Positions 10,305-18,651 of a stretch of DNA of 64,000 nt are shown here, piece by piece. The notes beneath the pieces were generated by a model. It was not told where the DNA came from. It was given only the letters and a program-made list of their open reading frames with translations, and made no database searches. The DNA is from Solirubrobacteraceae bacterium (GTDB lineage Bacteria; Actinomycetota; Thermoleophilia; Solirubrobacterales; Solirubrobacteraceae), in contig JADGPL010000008.1 in the NCBI GenBank assembly GCA_017882455.1, forward strand, positions 62,001 to 126,000, written 5' to 3'. A program made the position numbers and the translations under genes. Position 1 is the first letter of the stretch, and every line of letters starts with the position of its first letter.

Positions 10305-11983
10305 CGGCCGACCTCGCCGGCGAGCAGACACTCGGCTGGACCGCTGCGGGCGCGTGCTGCGAGCAGCAGCTCGGCGCCCTGGTCGGGGCGCAGCGCGCCG
10401 TGGGCGCCGTCAAGTATCCGCGCGGTTTCGGTGGCGAAGTACCAGCCGCCGGCGAGGATCTCGGCGATGGGGCCGTCGGCGATCACCCGACCCTCGGCGA
10501 GCAGCACGGCGCGCGTGGCGAACTCGGCAGCGAACTCGGCGTCGTGGGTGGCGAGCACCACGGCGATGCCCTCCCCGGCGAGGGCAAGCAGGCGCTGGGC
10601 GAGCGCCTGCTTGGACTCCCGGTCCATGCCACGCGTGGGCTCGTCGAGCGCCAGCAGCGCGGGACGCTCGACGCCGCCCATCACGATCGCGAGGGCGAGA
10701 CGCTGGCGCTGGCCGCCGGAGAGGTCGCGCGGATGGCGCAAGGCGAGCTCGGAGAGGCCCACCTGCTCGAGGTCGGCCGCAGCCGCCTCCTCCTCGACCG
10801 TTTCGTGCAGGAAGTAGTCGCCGGGGTTCTGCAGGAGCAGTGCGACGCGTCCCGCGCTCGCGAGGCTCCCGCGCGTGGGCGCGAGCAGCCCGGCGGCGTG
10901 ACGCAGGAGGGTCGACTTGCCGGCTCCGTTTCGCCCCATCAGCACGACCCTCTCCCCCGCCTCCACGCGCAGGTCGACCCCCCGCAGGATCGCGGGGCCG
11001 TCGCGGATCTCGTGCCAGAGCCCGCGGATGACCAGCGCGGCCTCCGCCGGGCGCTCGGCCCGGGAGCTGAAGCGCTCGGCGACGCGGCGAAGCCGGCGCC
11101 CCACGAGCGCCGGCTGAGCGCCTGCGGCCGGGGCGTCCTCGGGGGCGGCGGGCAGCGGGAGCAGCCCCTCCCGGCGAAGGGCCGCGCGGGCCTGCTTGAC
11201 GCCGGTGGGCGGCGGGAGCAGCCCGGCACGGGCGAACATGCGGGCGCCGGGTGTCTGCAGCGAGGGCTCGTGCAGGGCGGCCCATTCGAGGAAGCCGCCG
11301 GGGTCGCGGTCGCAGACGACGGCGCCGGCATGCATCGCGATCACACGGTCGGCGGCAGCCAGGCAGCGCTCGAGACGGTGCTCGACGAGCAGGACGGCGG
11401 TGTCGGACTCCTGGTTCAACCGCCGCAGCTGCCAGATCAGCTCGTCTCCGGCGACGGGGTCGAGCTGGCTGGTGGGCTCGTCGAGGAGCACGAGGGGCGG
11501 GCGCGAGACGAGGGCGGCGGCGAGGGCGACGCGCTGCAGCTCGCCCCCGGAGAGCTCGCCGGTGGCGCGATCGAGCAGATGGGCGATCCCGAGCGCGAGC
11601 GAGGTCTCCTCGACTGCCCTGGCGACGGCGGTGGGCGGGTTGCCGAGGTTCTCGAGCGCGAGGGCGAGCTCGGCGCGAACGGTGGTCATGATCACCTGGG
11701 TCTCGGGATCCTGCAGCAGGGTGCCGGCGAGAGCGCCGATCTCGGCGGGGGAATGCTCGCGCGTATCGAGCCCGGCGACGGCGACGGAGCCGGAGAAGCG
11801 ACCGCCGTGGAAGTGGGGCACGAGCCCGGCGGCGGCGCGCAGGAGCGTCGACTTGCCGGATCCGGACAGGCCCGCGAGCACGCAGAACTCGCCCGGCTCG
11901 AGCGTGAGGCTGACCTCATGCAGCGCGTCGCCACCGGCGCCCGGGTAGCGGTAGCTGACGCGCTCGAAGCTGAGCACGCTCAT
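10301..11983 (-). CDS. ecfA: ECF transporter ATPase, duplicated (two ABC domains in one chain)
   Basis: A 560-residue cytoplasmic protein with two complete ABC ATPase domains, equivalent to the EcfA1/EcfA2 (CbiO) pair. Domain 1: Walker A LSGSGKST with Lys44, signature LSGGELQR, Walker B VLLDEPTSQLD, switch His in VLLVEHR. A linker (about 245-325) rich in Ala/Pro follows. Domain 2: Walker A GRNGAGKST with Lys356, signature LSGGQRQR, Walker B LALDEPTRGMD, ATHDAEF. The Q-loops read LQDPETQV and LQNPGDYF, typical of ECF ATPases. ATG at 11983 overlaps the ecfT stop (ATGA) and the TGA overlaps the S-component GTG. It should energise the S component downstream together with EcfT. The family is certain; the substrate comes from context. 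Confidence 0.93.
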   Translation of the reverse strand: MSVLSFERVSYRYPGAGGDALHEVSLTLEPGEFCVLAGLSGSGKSTLLRAAAGLVPHFHGGRFSGSVAVAGLDTREHSPAEIGALAGTLLQDPETQVIMTTVRAELALALENLGNPPTAVARAVEETSLALGIAHLLDRATGELSGGELQRVALAAALVSRPPLVLLDEPTSQLDPVAGDELIWQLRRLNQESDTAVLLVEHRLERCLAAADRVIAMHAGAVVCDRDPGGFLEWAALHEPSLQTPGARMFARAGLLPPPTGVKQARAALRREGLLPLPAAPEDAPAAGAQPALVGRRLRRVAERFSSRAERPAEAALVIRGLWHEIRDGPAILRGVDLRVEAGERVVLMGRNGAGKSTLLRHAAGLLAPTRGSLASAGRVALLLQNPGDYFLHETVEEEAAAADLEQVGLSELALRHPRDLSGGQRQRLALAIVMGGVERPALLALDEPTRGMDRESKQALAQRLLALAGEGIAVVLATHDAEFAAEFATRAVLLAEGRVIADGPIAEILAGGWYFATETARILDGAHGALRPDQGAELLLAARARSGPAECLLAGEVGR

Positions 11984-12921
11984 GTCTGGATCCCGCGACG
12001 GTCTGTGAAGGGAAGGAGCGCGATCGCGGGTAGGAGTGCGGCAAGCGCGAGGCGCCACGGGGTGAGCGTGATCGACACGAGCGGATAGGCGTGAAAGGGC
12101 GCAGCCCCGAGCGCTTCGAGGCAGATCGTGAGCGCGACGATGGATACGGCGGCAGCCGCGAAGGCGAGATCGTGGCGGGAGCGTGAGCGCAGCTGCTGAT
12201 GCGATCGTGAGCGCCCGCGCGCGCGCCGACCCCCGCCCCCACCCCGGCGGGCGCCGTAGCCGCGCATCTCGAGCACTGCGGCGACATCGAGGGAGCGGTC
12301 GAGCGCGCCGCCGACGGTGGCTCGCAGGATCGCGAGCCGCCCGCGCGCGCCGGTGGCGCCGCCGTCGGGGCGGCAGCGCTGGGCCTCGGCGAGGCGCCGG
12401 GCATCGCCGGCGAGGACGGGGATCAGCCGTGTTGTCAGGGCGGCCGTGAGGGCGGAGTGCGGCGAGATCCGCCGGCAGGCGAAGAGCAGCTCGTCGGGGT
12501 CGGCGGCGCACACGACCAGCAGGCAGGCGAGCGTGACGACCATCAGGCGCAGGCCGAAGACGAGCCCGTAGACGAGAGACTCGACCGTGAGGTTCATCTG
12601 CCCGAGCACGCCCCAGTCGCCGAGGCGGGCGAACACGGTCAGCCCACCGCGGTTGACGGCGACGTTGACCAGCACGCTGAGCACGAGGATCGGAAGCGCG
12701 GTGGTGGCGGCCGCCCGCAGGAGCTTGCGCCCCACGCCGGCCCCGGTCGCGGCGCCGAGCACGGCGCACAGGAGCGCCGCGAGCAGCAGCGGGCTCGCGG
12801 CGATCAGGGCAGCTGTCGCCAGCGCGAGGCCGTAGGTGGCGGCGACGGTCGCGCGAGCGGCGTGCAGCGGGCTGGGACGGCGCCGGTAGGCGATGCGGGC
12901 GGCGGCGGACATGGCGCTCAT
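11980..12921 (-). CDS. ecfT: ECF transporter transmembrane component EcfT (CbiQ-like)
   Basis: A 313-residue membrane protein with hydrophobic segments near residues 28-60, 70-90, 115-145, 245-265 and 285-305. The cytoplasmic coupling region has the EcfT-type sequence LDRSLDVAAVLEMRGYGARR (the second Ala-Arg-Gly-like motif that docks in the ATPase groove) and an upstream LTTRLIPVLAGDARRLAEAQRCR block. A run of Gly/Arg follows the motif. The start is the ATG at 12921, which overlaps the stop of the lipoprotein gene (ATGA); a second in-frame ATG lies at 12912. It scaffolds EcfA and the S component. The membrane part is divergent, but the motif and operon place leave little doubt. Confidence 0.88.
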   Translation of the reverse strand: MSAMSAAARIAYRRRPSPLHAARATVAATYGLALATAALIAASPLLLAALLCAVLGAATGAGVGRKLLRAAATTALPILVLSVLVNVAVNRGGLTVFARLGDWGVLGQMNLTVESLVYGLVFGLRLMVVTLACLLVVCAADPDELLFACRRISPHSALTAALTTRLIPVLAGDARRLAEAQRCRPDGGATGARGRLAILRATVGGALDRSLDVAAVLEMRGYGARRGGGGGRRARGRSRSHQQLRSRSRHDLAFAAAAVSIVALTICLEALGAAPFHAYPLVSITLTPWRLALAALLPAIALLPFTDRRGIQT

Positions 12922-13850
12922 CCCTGCGCCTCGGGCAGCGCCAGGACCCGGCCGGGCACGAGGGCCACGGCGAAGCGATCCTGCAGGGTCGGCTGATCGA
13001 AGTCCCGAGCGGCGAGCTCGACGCCGTGGGCATCTGTGCCGGTCACGACCCACACGGGCGCATCTTCGCCGTTGCGCGTGGCGGCGATCAGCCCGGTGCC
13101 GCCCCGCAGCGCGGCCAGGCGCCGGCCGCGTTCGTCGAGTGGCGTGAGCGTGCTGCCGTCGGGGGAGAAGAGCGCATAGACGCCGCTGGCTCGGGGCCCG
13201 CGCTGGATGGACTGCGCTCCGAGCCCCCCGCCGATCTGGCTCCAGGGACCGACGAGGACGCGCAGCGTCAGCGGCGCTGCGCCGCTCCCGAGGGCGGCGA
13301 TGGCGGCGGGCACACCGGCGGCGCTCAAGCGGGCGCTGACGGTGTCACACGCGTAGGCGCCCACCTTCGAGCATTCGACGCGCACGGGGTAGCGCTTGCC
13401 GCCGATGCCGTTGAGAAACGGCTCGGGGAAGGAGCCGACGACGGCGGGCACGTCCTCGGTCTGGCTCCAGTCGTGGCGATCCCACCAGATGTGATCGCCG
13501 GGATGCACGTCGCTCGCGGCGGCGCCGATGGTGGCCTGCAGGCCGTTGACGTAGTAGAACCAGTCGAGCGGCTGCGCCCCTTCCTGCCCGGAGAGGCCGT
13601 CGATGCTCTCAACGAAGCCGCCGCCGTAGCGAGTGGCGACAGTGTAGTTGCGCATCAACAGGCTCATCACGGTCTCCTGCCCCTTGACCTTCAGGGCGCC
13701 GCTGCGATTGATGATCGTGGCGCCGAAGTCGCGGGTGACGGTCAGCTGCACGGCCGTGGGCGCCGGACCGGCGCCGAGCCCGCAGCCGGCGAGGGCCGCG
13801 ACCAACGGGAGCAGCCCGAGCAGCAGAGCCTTTGCGGACACCCTGCTCAC
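12918..13850 (-). CDS. DUF4430-domain lipoprotein (transcobalamin beta-domain-like)
   Basis: A 310-residue exported lipoprotein: short basic N-terminus, hydrophobic stretch and lipobox LVAALAGC (Cys about residue 20), so it should be anchored outside the membrane. Residues about 30-125 are a clear DUF4430 domain: VTRDFGATI, the GGGFVESIDGLSGQ segment, DWFYYVNGLQATIGAAA and VHPGDHIWWDRHDW. DUF4430 is related to the C-terminal beta domain of transcobalamin and intrinsic factor. The remaining 180 residues contain two Cys (VECSKVGAYACDT) and a beta-rich region of unknown role. The GTG at 13850 overlaps the preceding stop (GTGA) and sits behind GAGGTGAG; an in-frame GTG at 13841 is possible. Located directly before ecfT, it is a good candidate for the membrane-bound corrinoid-binding half of the uptake system. 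Confidence 0.85.
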   Translation of the reverse strand: MSRVSAKALLLGLLPLVAALAGCGLGAGPAPTAVQLTVTRDFGATIINRSGALKVKGQETVMSLLMRNYTVATRYGGGFVESIDGLSGQEGAQPLDWFYYVNGLQATIGAAASDVHPGDHIWWDRHDWSQTEDVPAVVGSFPEPFLNGIGGKRYPVRVECSKVGAYACDTVSARLSAAGVPAAIAALGSGAAPLTLRVLVGPWSQIGGGLGAQSIQRGPRASGVYALFSPDGSTLTPLDERGRRLAALRGGTGLIAATRNGEDAPVWVVTGTDAHGVELAARDFDQPTLQDRFAVALVPGRVLALPEAQG

Positions 13851-14644
13851 CTCACCACGATCGTCTCCGGAAAGGACGGCACGAGGCCACGGCGGGTGGC
13901 GCTCAGCTGATAGCGCCCGGGGGTCGTCGGCGCATACAGCGTTGCCCGCCCGCTCGTGGCCGTCGAGGCGAAGTCGCTGCCGAGCGTGACGATCGCGCCG
14001 GCCACGGGCGCGCCGCGCCCTTCGTTGTCGCGACCGGTGACGGTCACGCTCAACGATCCACCGCGCCTGACCGAGGCGGCGCCGGACACTGCGAGCGTGC
14101 GCTGGCAGCCGCCGCCGTAGGCGGCACACCAGAACCACAGGACCTGTGCGCCGGAGCCCAGCAGTCGCCCGTTGCCGCTCGGACCGCTCGTGTCGGCGGC
14201 GCCGGTGGAGCCGGAGACCCCATCGACCTTGTACTCCCAGCCGTTCTGCCCGCGGTTGGTCTCGCCCCCGAGCGAGTAGACGAACAGCTGCCCGGAGTCG
14301 ACCGGGGAGCCCCCGCAGCGGCCGTAGTCGCGCAGCGCGAAGCCGGGACCGCCAGCCCCCGTGGTCGCCGCGAGGGCGGCCAGCGGCGTAGCTGCCGCCA
14401 CGGCGCAGCTCCGTCCCCCGACCCGCACCGTGGTGGCGCTCGCGGTGACGGTGCGCGCCTGCGAGAGGATCGCGCCGGTCGAACCGAGGACCATGCTCTG
14501 CACCACGGGCGCGCCGGCGGCCGTCGCCAGGGTCTGCGCGACGGACGAATGCGCGTGCGCCGGGCTCCCCACGGCCGTCACGGCGGCAGGGGAGCCAAGC
14601 ACAAGCGCGGAAAGAGCCAGCCCGACACAGGCCCTAGCGGACAC
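13847..14644 (-). CDS. Secreted DUF4430-like protein with C-terminal Ig-like domain
   Basis: A 265-residue exported protein with an N-terminal signal peptide (about residues 1-31, ending AHA). Residues about 65-175 resemble the actinobacterial DUF4430-type module: VRVGGRSCAVAAATPLAALA, FALRDYGRCGGSP, GQLFVYSLGGETNRGQNGWEYKVDG and QVLWFWC, with paired Cys that could form disulfides. Residues about 185-265 form a beta-rich Ig-like domain (LAVSGAASVRRGGSLSVTVTG...). The GTG start at 14644 overlaps the upstream gene by 11 bases, and its TGA overlaps the next GTG. No membrane anchor besides the signal peptide is seen, so it is probably soluble or wall-associated. Its place in the riboswitch operon suggests corrinoid capture. 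Confidence 0.75.
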   Translation of the reverse strand: MSARACVGLALSALVLGSPAAVTAVGSPAHAHSSVAQTLATAAGAPVVQSMVLGSTGAILSQARTVTASATTVRVGGRSCAVAAATPLAALAATTGAGGPGFALRDYGRCGGSPVDSGQLFVYSLGGETNRGQNGWEYKVDGVSGSTGAADTSGPSGNGRLLGSGAQVLWFWCAAYGGGCQRTLAVSGAASVRRGGSLSVTVTGRDNEGRGAPVAGAIVTLGSDFASTATSGRATLYAPTTPGRYQLSATRRGLVPSFPETIVVR

Positions 14645-15866
14645 GGAACACCACGTGACTGACCCCAGCCACCAGCTTCGTCGCCTGTCCGGCGCTGTTG
14701 ATCGCCTCGATGTCGTAGACGTAGCGACCCGGAGGCAGCGCGGCGGGAAGCAGGTAGCTGAACGACTCCGAGCCTCCGACCGAGAAGAAGGAGACCGCCC
14801 CGCACTTACCGCGAACGAACGCCTCGCGGCGCCCGTCGAAGCGGAAGCAACGCCCGCCGCTGCGGCGCAGAAGGCTGATGCGAACCTGGCGCAGCGTGCC
14901 GCCGGCAGGCACCTTGACCGTCCCGCTCAGCACCCGCGGAGCACGACGGTGCGGATATATCCGCCCGCCTTGAATCCCCGCGACCTTGGCCACGTCGGCC
15001 ACAGCTGCGCCAGATGTGTTGGAGACGGTGCTGGGCGCGGTGGTGCTCGGCGCGCTCCCGCCCGGGATGCTCGTGCCGCAGGTGCCGTCGTTGCCGTTGT
15101 GTACGCAGACCAAGAGCCCGTTGGAGCGCACGGAGTCGGCCTTGGTGGCCTTCAACCTGACACTCCCGGTGTGCGTGAGAACAAGGGTCGCGTTGCCGTT
15201 GGCGTCGGTGGTGGCGCTGCCTGGGATGGCCGCGGTGGCGCCCCCGGCGACCATTTCACCAATTGCGGCTCCGGCGATCAATTCTCCTGTCTGGCCGTCG
15301 CTGACGTGGACGGTGAAGGGCGTGCCGACACTGGCGCCTGCCGGGCCAGAGATGCTCAGCAGATGGGTCAGGCCGAAGTAGTTGTAGGCCCAAAGCACTT
15401 CGCTACCGGGCGCGAGCTGGAATTGACAACCCCCGACGTTGGCGTTCGTGTAGTTGACCGCGTAGCCCCAGTACTCGCCGTTGCCTGCGCTGTTGGAGAT
15501 GTCGCCTCCAACGCGTGTGACATCGAAGTCATTGAATTCGGTCGACCACGTCGCATCAAATGCCAGCCCACTTGCGGCGGCGGCGGTGTCCAACGTACTC
15601 GTAGGCGTTGTGGCGGCCGTACCAAAGCCGCCATTGGAGCCATTGTCCTTGACGTCGCACGCGTGCGAGCCGTTGCTTTCGGCCGTTGCGAGGCCTGGAG
15701 GGTTTTCGATCGCTGCACTGCTGAGGGGACCTTCGTAGAGCGTCGAGGTCGAACCCTCGACGCGCAGTTGGACGGTGATCGGCGTGGCGAGCGCGGTCGA
15801 GCAGAGCGCAACGAACACCAACAGCGCGGCCGATAGAGCCAGGGCGATACGACGAGATGTGAGCAT
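14634..15866 (-). CDS. Secreted DUF4430-like protein, first gene of the riboswitch operon
   Basis: A 410-residue exported protein with a clear signal peptide (residues 1-27, cleaved after STALA). Residues 28-165 resemble a transcobalamin beta-like module: VQLRVEGSTSTLYEGPL, NDFDVTRVGGDIS, EYWGYAVNYTNANVGGC and GSEVLWAYNYF. An Ig-like segment (about 168-255, ISGPAGASVGTPFTVHVSDG) and a C-terminal beta-rich domain (about 310-410) follow. The ATG at 15866 has an AAAGGGG ribosome site 39 bases downstream of the cobalamin riboswitch, so its translation or transcription should be repressed by B12. The gene has visibly more AT-rich codons than its neighbours, which may point to later acquisition or to relaxed constraint on a surface protein. 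The ligand is inferred, not shown. Confidence 0.78.
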   Translation of the reverse strand: MLTSRRIALALSAALLVFVALCSTALATPITVQLRVEGSTSTLYEGPLSSAAIENPPGLATAESNGSHACDVKDNGSNGGFGTAATTPTSTLDTAAAASGLAFDATWSTEFNDFDVTRVGGDISNSAGNGEYWGYAVNYTNANVGGCQFQLAPGSEVLWAYNYFGLTHLLSISGPAGASVGTPFTVHVSDGQTGELIAGAAIGEMVAGGATAAIPGSATTDANGNATLVLTHTGSVRLKATKADSVRSNGLLVCVHNGNDGTCGTSIPGGSAPSTTAPSTVSNTSGAAVADVAKVAGIQGGRIYPHRRAPRVLSGTVKVPAGGTLRQVRISLLRRSGGRCFRFDGRREAFVRGKCGAVSFFSVGGSESFSYLLPAALPPGRYVYDIEAINSAGQATKLVAGVSHVVFRVR

Positions 15867-15904
15867 GGAGCCAACCCCTTTCCACGAGGGCTTGTGGGCT
15901 TTGG

Positions 15905-16085
15905 CCGGAGGCAGGTCTCCTGGCTCCCGGGCCTACCCCTCCGTGCCTTCCCATCCCGCCGGAGGCGGGACGGTGGCTTGCGCGACGAGCGCGCGCCACG
16001 GCGGGCATCCCCGGTCACAGTGGCGGGTCCGCGCCGGATTCTCACCGGACTTCCCTTGACCACCGACCTATGAACGTGGCAATCC
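15905..16085 (-). promoter_or_regulatory. Cobalamin riboswitch
   Basis: On the minus strand the core of the B12 aptamer is present in order: CCGGTGAGAATCCGG (16048-16034), the invariant GCCACTGTGA (16024-16015) followed by CCGGGGATGCC, a variable GC-rich hairpin region, and the 3' element AGCCAGGAGACCTGCC (15925-15910). The 5' stem boundary near 16085 is estimated. It ends 39 bases before the ATG of the first DUF4430-like gene, so it should switch the whole DUF4430-ecfT-ecfA-S-component operon off when adenosylcobalamin is plentiful. No T-tract terminator is visible between aptamer and ATG, which favours translational control. Confidence 0.95.
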
Positions 16086-16099
16086 TACTCCACGGGTGG

Positions 16100-16123
16100 C
16101 GCGCCGGCCAGCCGGCCGGCGCG
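16100..16123 (-). terminator. GC-rich hairpin between the oxidoreductase gene and the riboswitch
   Basis: A nine-base-pair perfect stem (16100-16108 with 16115-16123, arm CGCGCCGGC) with a six-base loop lies just after the stop of the upstream oxidoreductase gene and before the riboswitch. It could end the upstream transcript, but there is no T-run after it, so it is at best a weak or factor-dependent terminator. Confidence 0.4.
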
Positions 16124-16125
16124 GG

Positions 16126-17373
16126 CTAGCACCCGACCGAATCCAGATCGCTGTGGAGGTCGGCGAGCGCGGCTCGCTGGGACGCGTCCAACGCGCTTCC
16201 GGCGCGCAGGAGACGGCGCGCGTGATCGAGGTCATCCGAGCGCCCGAAGGTCAGCGCGGCCTTCACCGAGCCGTCCTTCAGATACCAGTTGGTGAAGGCG
16301 CCATCGGCGATCGAGCCGCGCACGATCTCCTCGTCCCACTCGTAGGCCGGGCCCACGTACTCGAGCTCTCCCCAGTCCCCCAGCACTGAGTAGAAGTAGG
16401 GCACCTCCTCGTGAGCCACGTCGCGCCCGAGCATGTTCAGGGCGGCGGTCTTGCCGTGGTTGAAGGCGACGTCCCAATGCTCGATCCGCATGGCGGCGCC
16501 GCCATGGATCACGGAGTCGTACTCACAGATGTCTCCCGCGGCGAACACCCCGGGCACCGAGCTCTCCAGGCGCGAGGAGCAGCGCACCCCGCCGCGCTCG
16601 CCGATCTCGAGGCCCGCCCGCTGCGCAAGCCCCACGTCGGGGGTGACGCCGGCACCGATGATCACCGCGTCGGCGGCAAGCTCTAGGCCGTGCCTGGTGA
16701 CGACCTTGGCGACGCGACCGTCGCCCTCGAAGCGCTCGAGCTCATCGTGACCGTGGACTCTCACGCCGTGGGACTCGAGCAGGTCCTGGAAGAAGCGCCC
16801 GGCCGCCGGCCCGAAGCCCCGTTCGAGCGTGAGCTGCTCCTGCATGACGATCGTGCAGTGCTTGCCCATCATGGTCAGCGAGGCGGCCACCTCGCAGCCG
16901 ATGTAGGAGCCGCCGATCAGCACGACCTCCTCGGCGTCCTCGACGCCCGCGCGGATCGCGTCGGCGTTGCCGAGTGTGCGCAGATAGTGGATCTGCTCGA
17001 GATCGCAGCCGTCGACGTTCAGGCGGCGCACATTTGCGCCGGTGGCGATCAGCGCCCTGTCGAACTCGATCTCCTCCTTGGTGGACAGCTTGGCGATCCG
17101 AGCGTCGAGGTCAAGGCCGGTGACGCTCGTGCGCGTCAGCAGCTCGATGCCCTGCTCGCCCCACCACTCGTTGGGCCTGAAGAGCGGCTGCTCGCGGCTC
17201 TCCTCGCCCCGCAGGTAGCCCTTTGAGCAGTCCGGCCGGTTGTATGGCGGGTCGAGCTCGCGCCCCACCAGCAGCACCTCGCCCTCGGCGCCCTCCTCGC
17301 GCAGCCAGCGAGCGCAGTTGGCCGAAGCGAGGCCTCCGCCGACGAGCAGGAAATCGACCTTGCGGGCGCTCAT
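16126..17373 (-). CDS. FAD-dependent NAD(P)H oxidoreductase (ferredoxin/rubredoxin reductase-like)
   Basis: A 415-residue soluble flavoprotein of the two-dinucleotide-binding-domain family. FAD motif: LLVGGGLASANCARWL (about residues 9-24); PPYNRPDCSKGYLRG (typical of ferredoxin reductases that serve oxygenases or P450s); the ATG motif LIATGANVRR (about 105); NAD motif VVLIGGSYIGCEVAASL (about 149-165); second FAD motif GVFAAGDICEY (about 272). The C-terminal domain is of the reductase type. The start ATG at 17373 is followed at once by the conserved fold. No ferredoxin or oxygenase gene is adjacent. It precedes the riboswitch on the same strand, so a role as cobalamin reductase is conceivable, but a separate unit is more likely. 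Confidence 0.88.
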   Translation of the reverse strand: MSARKVDFLLVGGGLASANCARWLREEGAEGEVLLVGRELDPPYNRPDCSKGYLRGEESREQPLFRPNEWWGEQGIELLTRTSVTGLDLDARIAKLSTKEEIEFDRALIATGANVRRLNVDGCDLEQIHYLRTLGNADAIRAGVEDAEEVVLIGGSYIGCEVAASLTMMGKHCTIVMQEQLTLERGFGPAAGRFFQDLLESHGVRVHGHDELERFEGDGRVAKVVTRHGLELAADAVIIGAGVTPDVGLAQRAGLEIGERGGVRCSSRLESSVPGVFAAGDICEYDSVIHGGAAMRIEHWDVAFNHGKTAALNMLGRDVAHEEVPYFYSVLGDWGELEYVGPAYEWDEEIVRGSIADGAFTNWYLKDGSVKAALTFGRSDDLDHARRLLRAGSALDASQRAALADLHSDLDSVGC

Positions 17374-17385
17374 TGCAGGCTCACC

Positions 17386-18651
17386 CTACAACCCCGGCGG
17401 GTGGCGAACAGACCAGTGGGCCCAGGTGGGGATGTGGTCGAGGATCCGCCAGCGGGGACCGTCTTCGCGCTGGTTCGGGCCCGTGTCGGTGCCGTCGTGA
17501 CTCGTATCCAGGCGCAATCCGGCGATGACGGCGAAGACATGCGGCGTCGGCTGGGAGGTCGCATAGATGGTCACCCAGCGTCCCGGTCCCGGAGCGCCCC
17601 AGTGGACGTAGTCCTGAGCCAGGGGATTCTCGGCGAGGATTTCGGAGATCGGACGAACGCCGGAGCGATAGAGCACGTAGTTGATCGTGCTCGAGCAGTC
17701 CTCCTGCGTGGCTCCTCGCGGGTCGGGATGGCCACCCGGGCCGTAGGGAAGGTCCTGCAGCTCGTTCCCCGCGACCACCATCGCCTGGACGGTCGCCGGC
17801 ACACCTGCGGGGACGAGCGCGAGGTGACCGTCTCGGGACGCGAGCCCGGCACGCTCTCCTCCGATGAACCGCACCGGGGTCGGGCTTTGACCCGCCAGGC
17901 CCACGTCCGCGCCCCACACGCCCGTGAGCACTCCCTCCCCGCCCGCCGACGCCGGCCCTGCGGAGGCGCCGCGGTACCTGCGCGCCCACTGCTCGACCTC
18001 TGCCACATACCAGCCGGCATGGTTGTAGGCGAGGATCGCACGGCCGTAGTCCTGGGGCGCTCCGGACGCGTGCAGGTAGTTGGCAGCCGAGTAGATCGCA
18101 TCCGCCGGGTCCCAGCGATCGACCCTGCCGTCGCCGTCGCCGTCCACGCCGTAGAGCTGCCATGTGGAGGCGATGAACTGCATCGGACCGCCCGCCCCGG
18201 CCGAGTTGACTGCGCCCTCTTGGGTACATGCGGGATCAGGGTCGCGACCGTGATCGCACTCGACCTTGCCGATGCCCGCGAGAATCGTCCAATCCAGTCG
18301 GTAACGCGCGGCCGCCTGTCGATACAGACGCAGGTATGTGGGCGGGATATCGCTCAGCGCCTGTGCCGACGCTTCGTAGCCCTGTCCAAGCCGTTCGGCG
18401 TTGCCCATACCCAGCGACATGCCACCGAGCGCCCCGATCACCGCGAGGCCCATCAGGCCAGCCATCGTCAGCGCGATCAAGCCGGCGAGAGCGCTCGCTC
18501 GCGGAAACCGGCCGCCGCCGGCATTCAGGCCGTGTTCGGCGCTCAGAAGCGACCCTCCATCCGCACACGAGCGCCGCCTCGGTTCACGCGCGGCCCGGCC
18601 CAAGCTGGCGTTTGCGTCCCGCCTCGACCTCGCGCGCGTCCCGCATGACAC
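17386..18651 (-). CDS. Bifunctional lytic transglycosylase / C40 (NlpC/P60)-like wall hydrolase of the secretion locus
   Basis: After an N-terminal membrane anchor (ALAGLIALTMAGLMGLAVIGALGG in pieces, about residues 58-85) comes an SLT-type transglycosylase domain: ILAGIGKVECDHGR with the catalytic Glu near residue 130, AGGPMQFIASTW, a Ca-binding-like DGDGDGRVDRWDP loop, and ILAYNHAGWYVAEV. The C-terminal part has an NlpC/P60-like catalytic segment GATQEDCSSTINYVLYRSG (Cys near residue 317). Such two-domain enzymes (TcpG, Orf14 of Tn916) open the wall for type IV secretion. The start is uncertain: the GTG at 18651 used here overlaps the upstream gene by 68 bases; an upstream ATG at 18765 and an internal ATG inside the anchor also exist. 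Domain calls are firm, the second catalytic His is not assigned. Confidence 0.8.
   Translation of the reverse strand: MSCGTRARSRRDANASLGRAAREPRRRSCADGGSLLSAEHGLNAGGGRFPRASALAGLIALTMAGLMGLAVIGALGGMSLGMGNAERLGQGYEASAQALSDIPPTYLRLYRQAAARYRLDWTILAGIGKVECDHGRDPDPACTQEGAVNSAGAGGPMQFIASTWQLYGVDGDGDGRVDRWDPADAIYSAANYLHASGAPQDYGRAILAYNHAGWYVAEVEQWARRYRGASAGPASAGGEGVLTGVWGADVGLAGQSPTPVRFIGGERAGLASRDGHLALVPAGVPATVQAMVVAGNELQDLPYGPGGHPDPRGATQEDCSSTINYVLYRSGVRPISEILAENPLAQDYVHWGAPGPGRWVTIYATSQPTPHVFAVIAGLRLDTSHDGTDTGPNQREDGPRWRILDHIPTWAHWSVRHPPGL

Noticed and set aside
12230..12260. GC-rich repeat that might be a separate regulatory element
   Set aside because: It lies in the ecfT coding sequence and encodes the Gly/Arg run after the coupling motif.
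16126..17373. Oxidoreductase as first gene of the B12 operon
   Set aside because: It lies upstream of the riboswitch and a GC-rich hairpin separates the two, so it is not controlled by the riboswitch.
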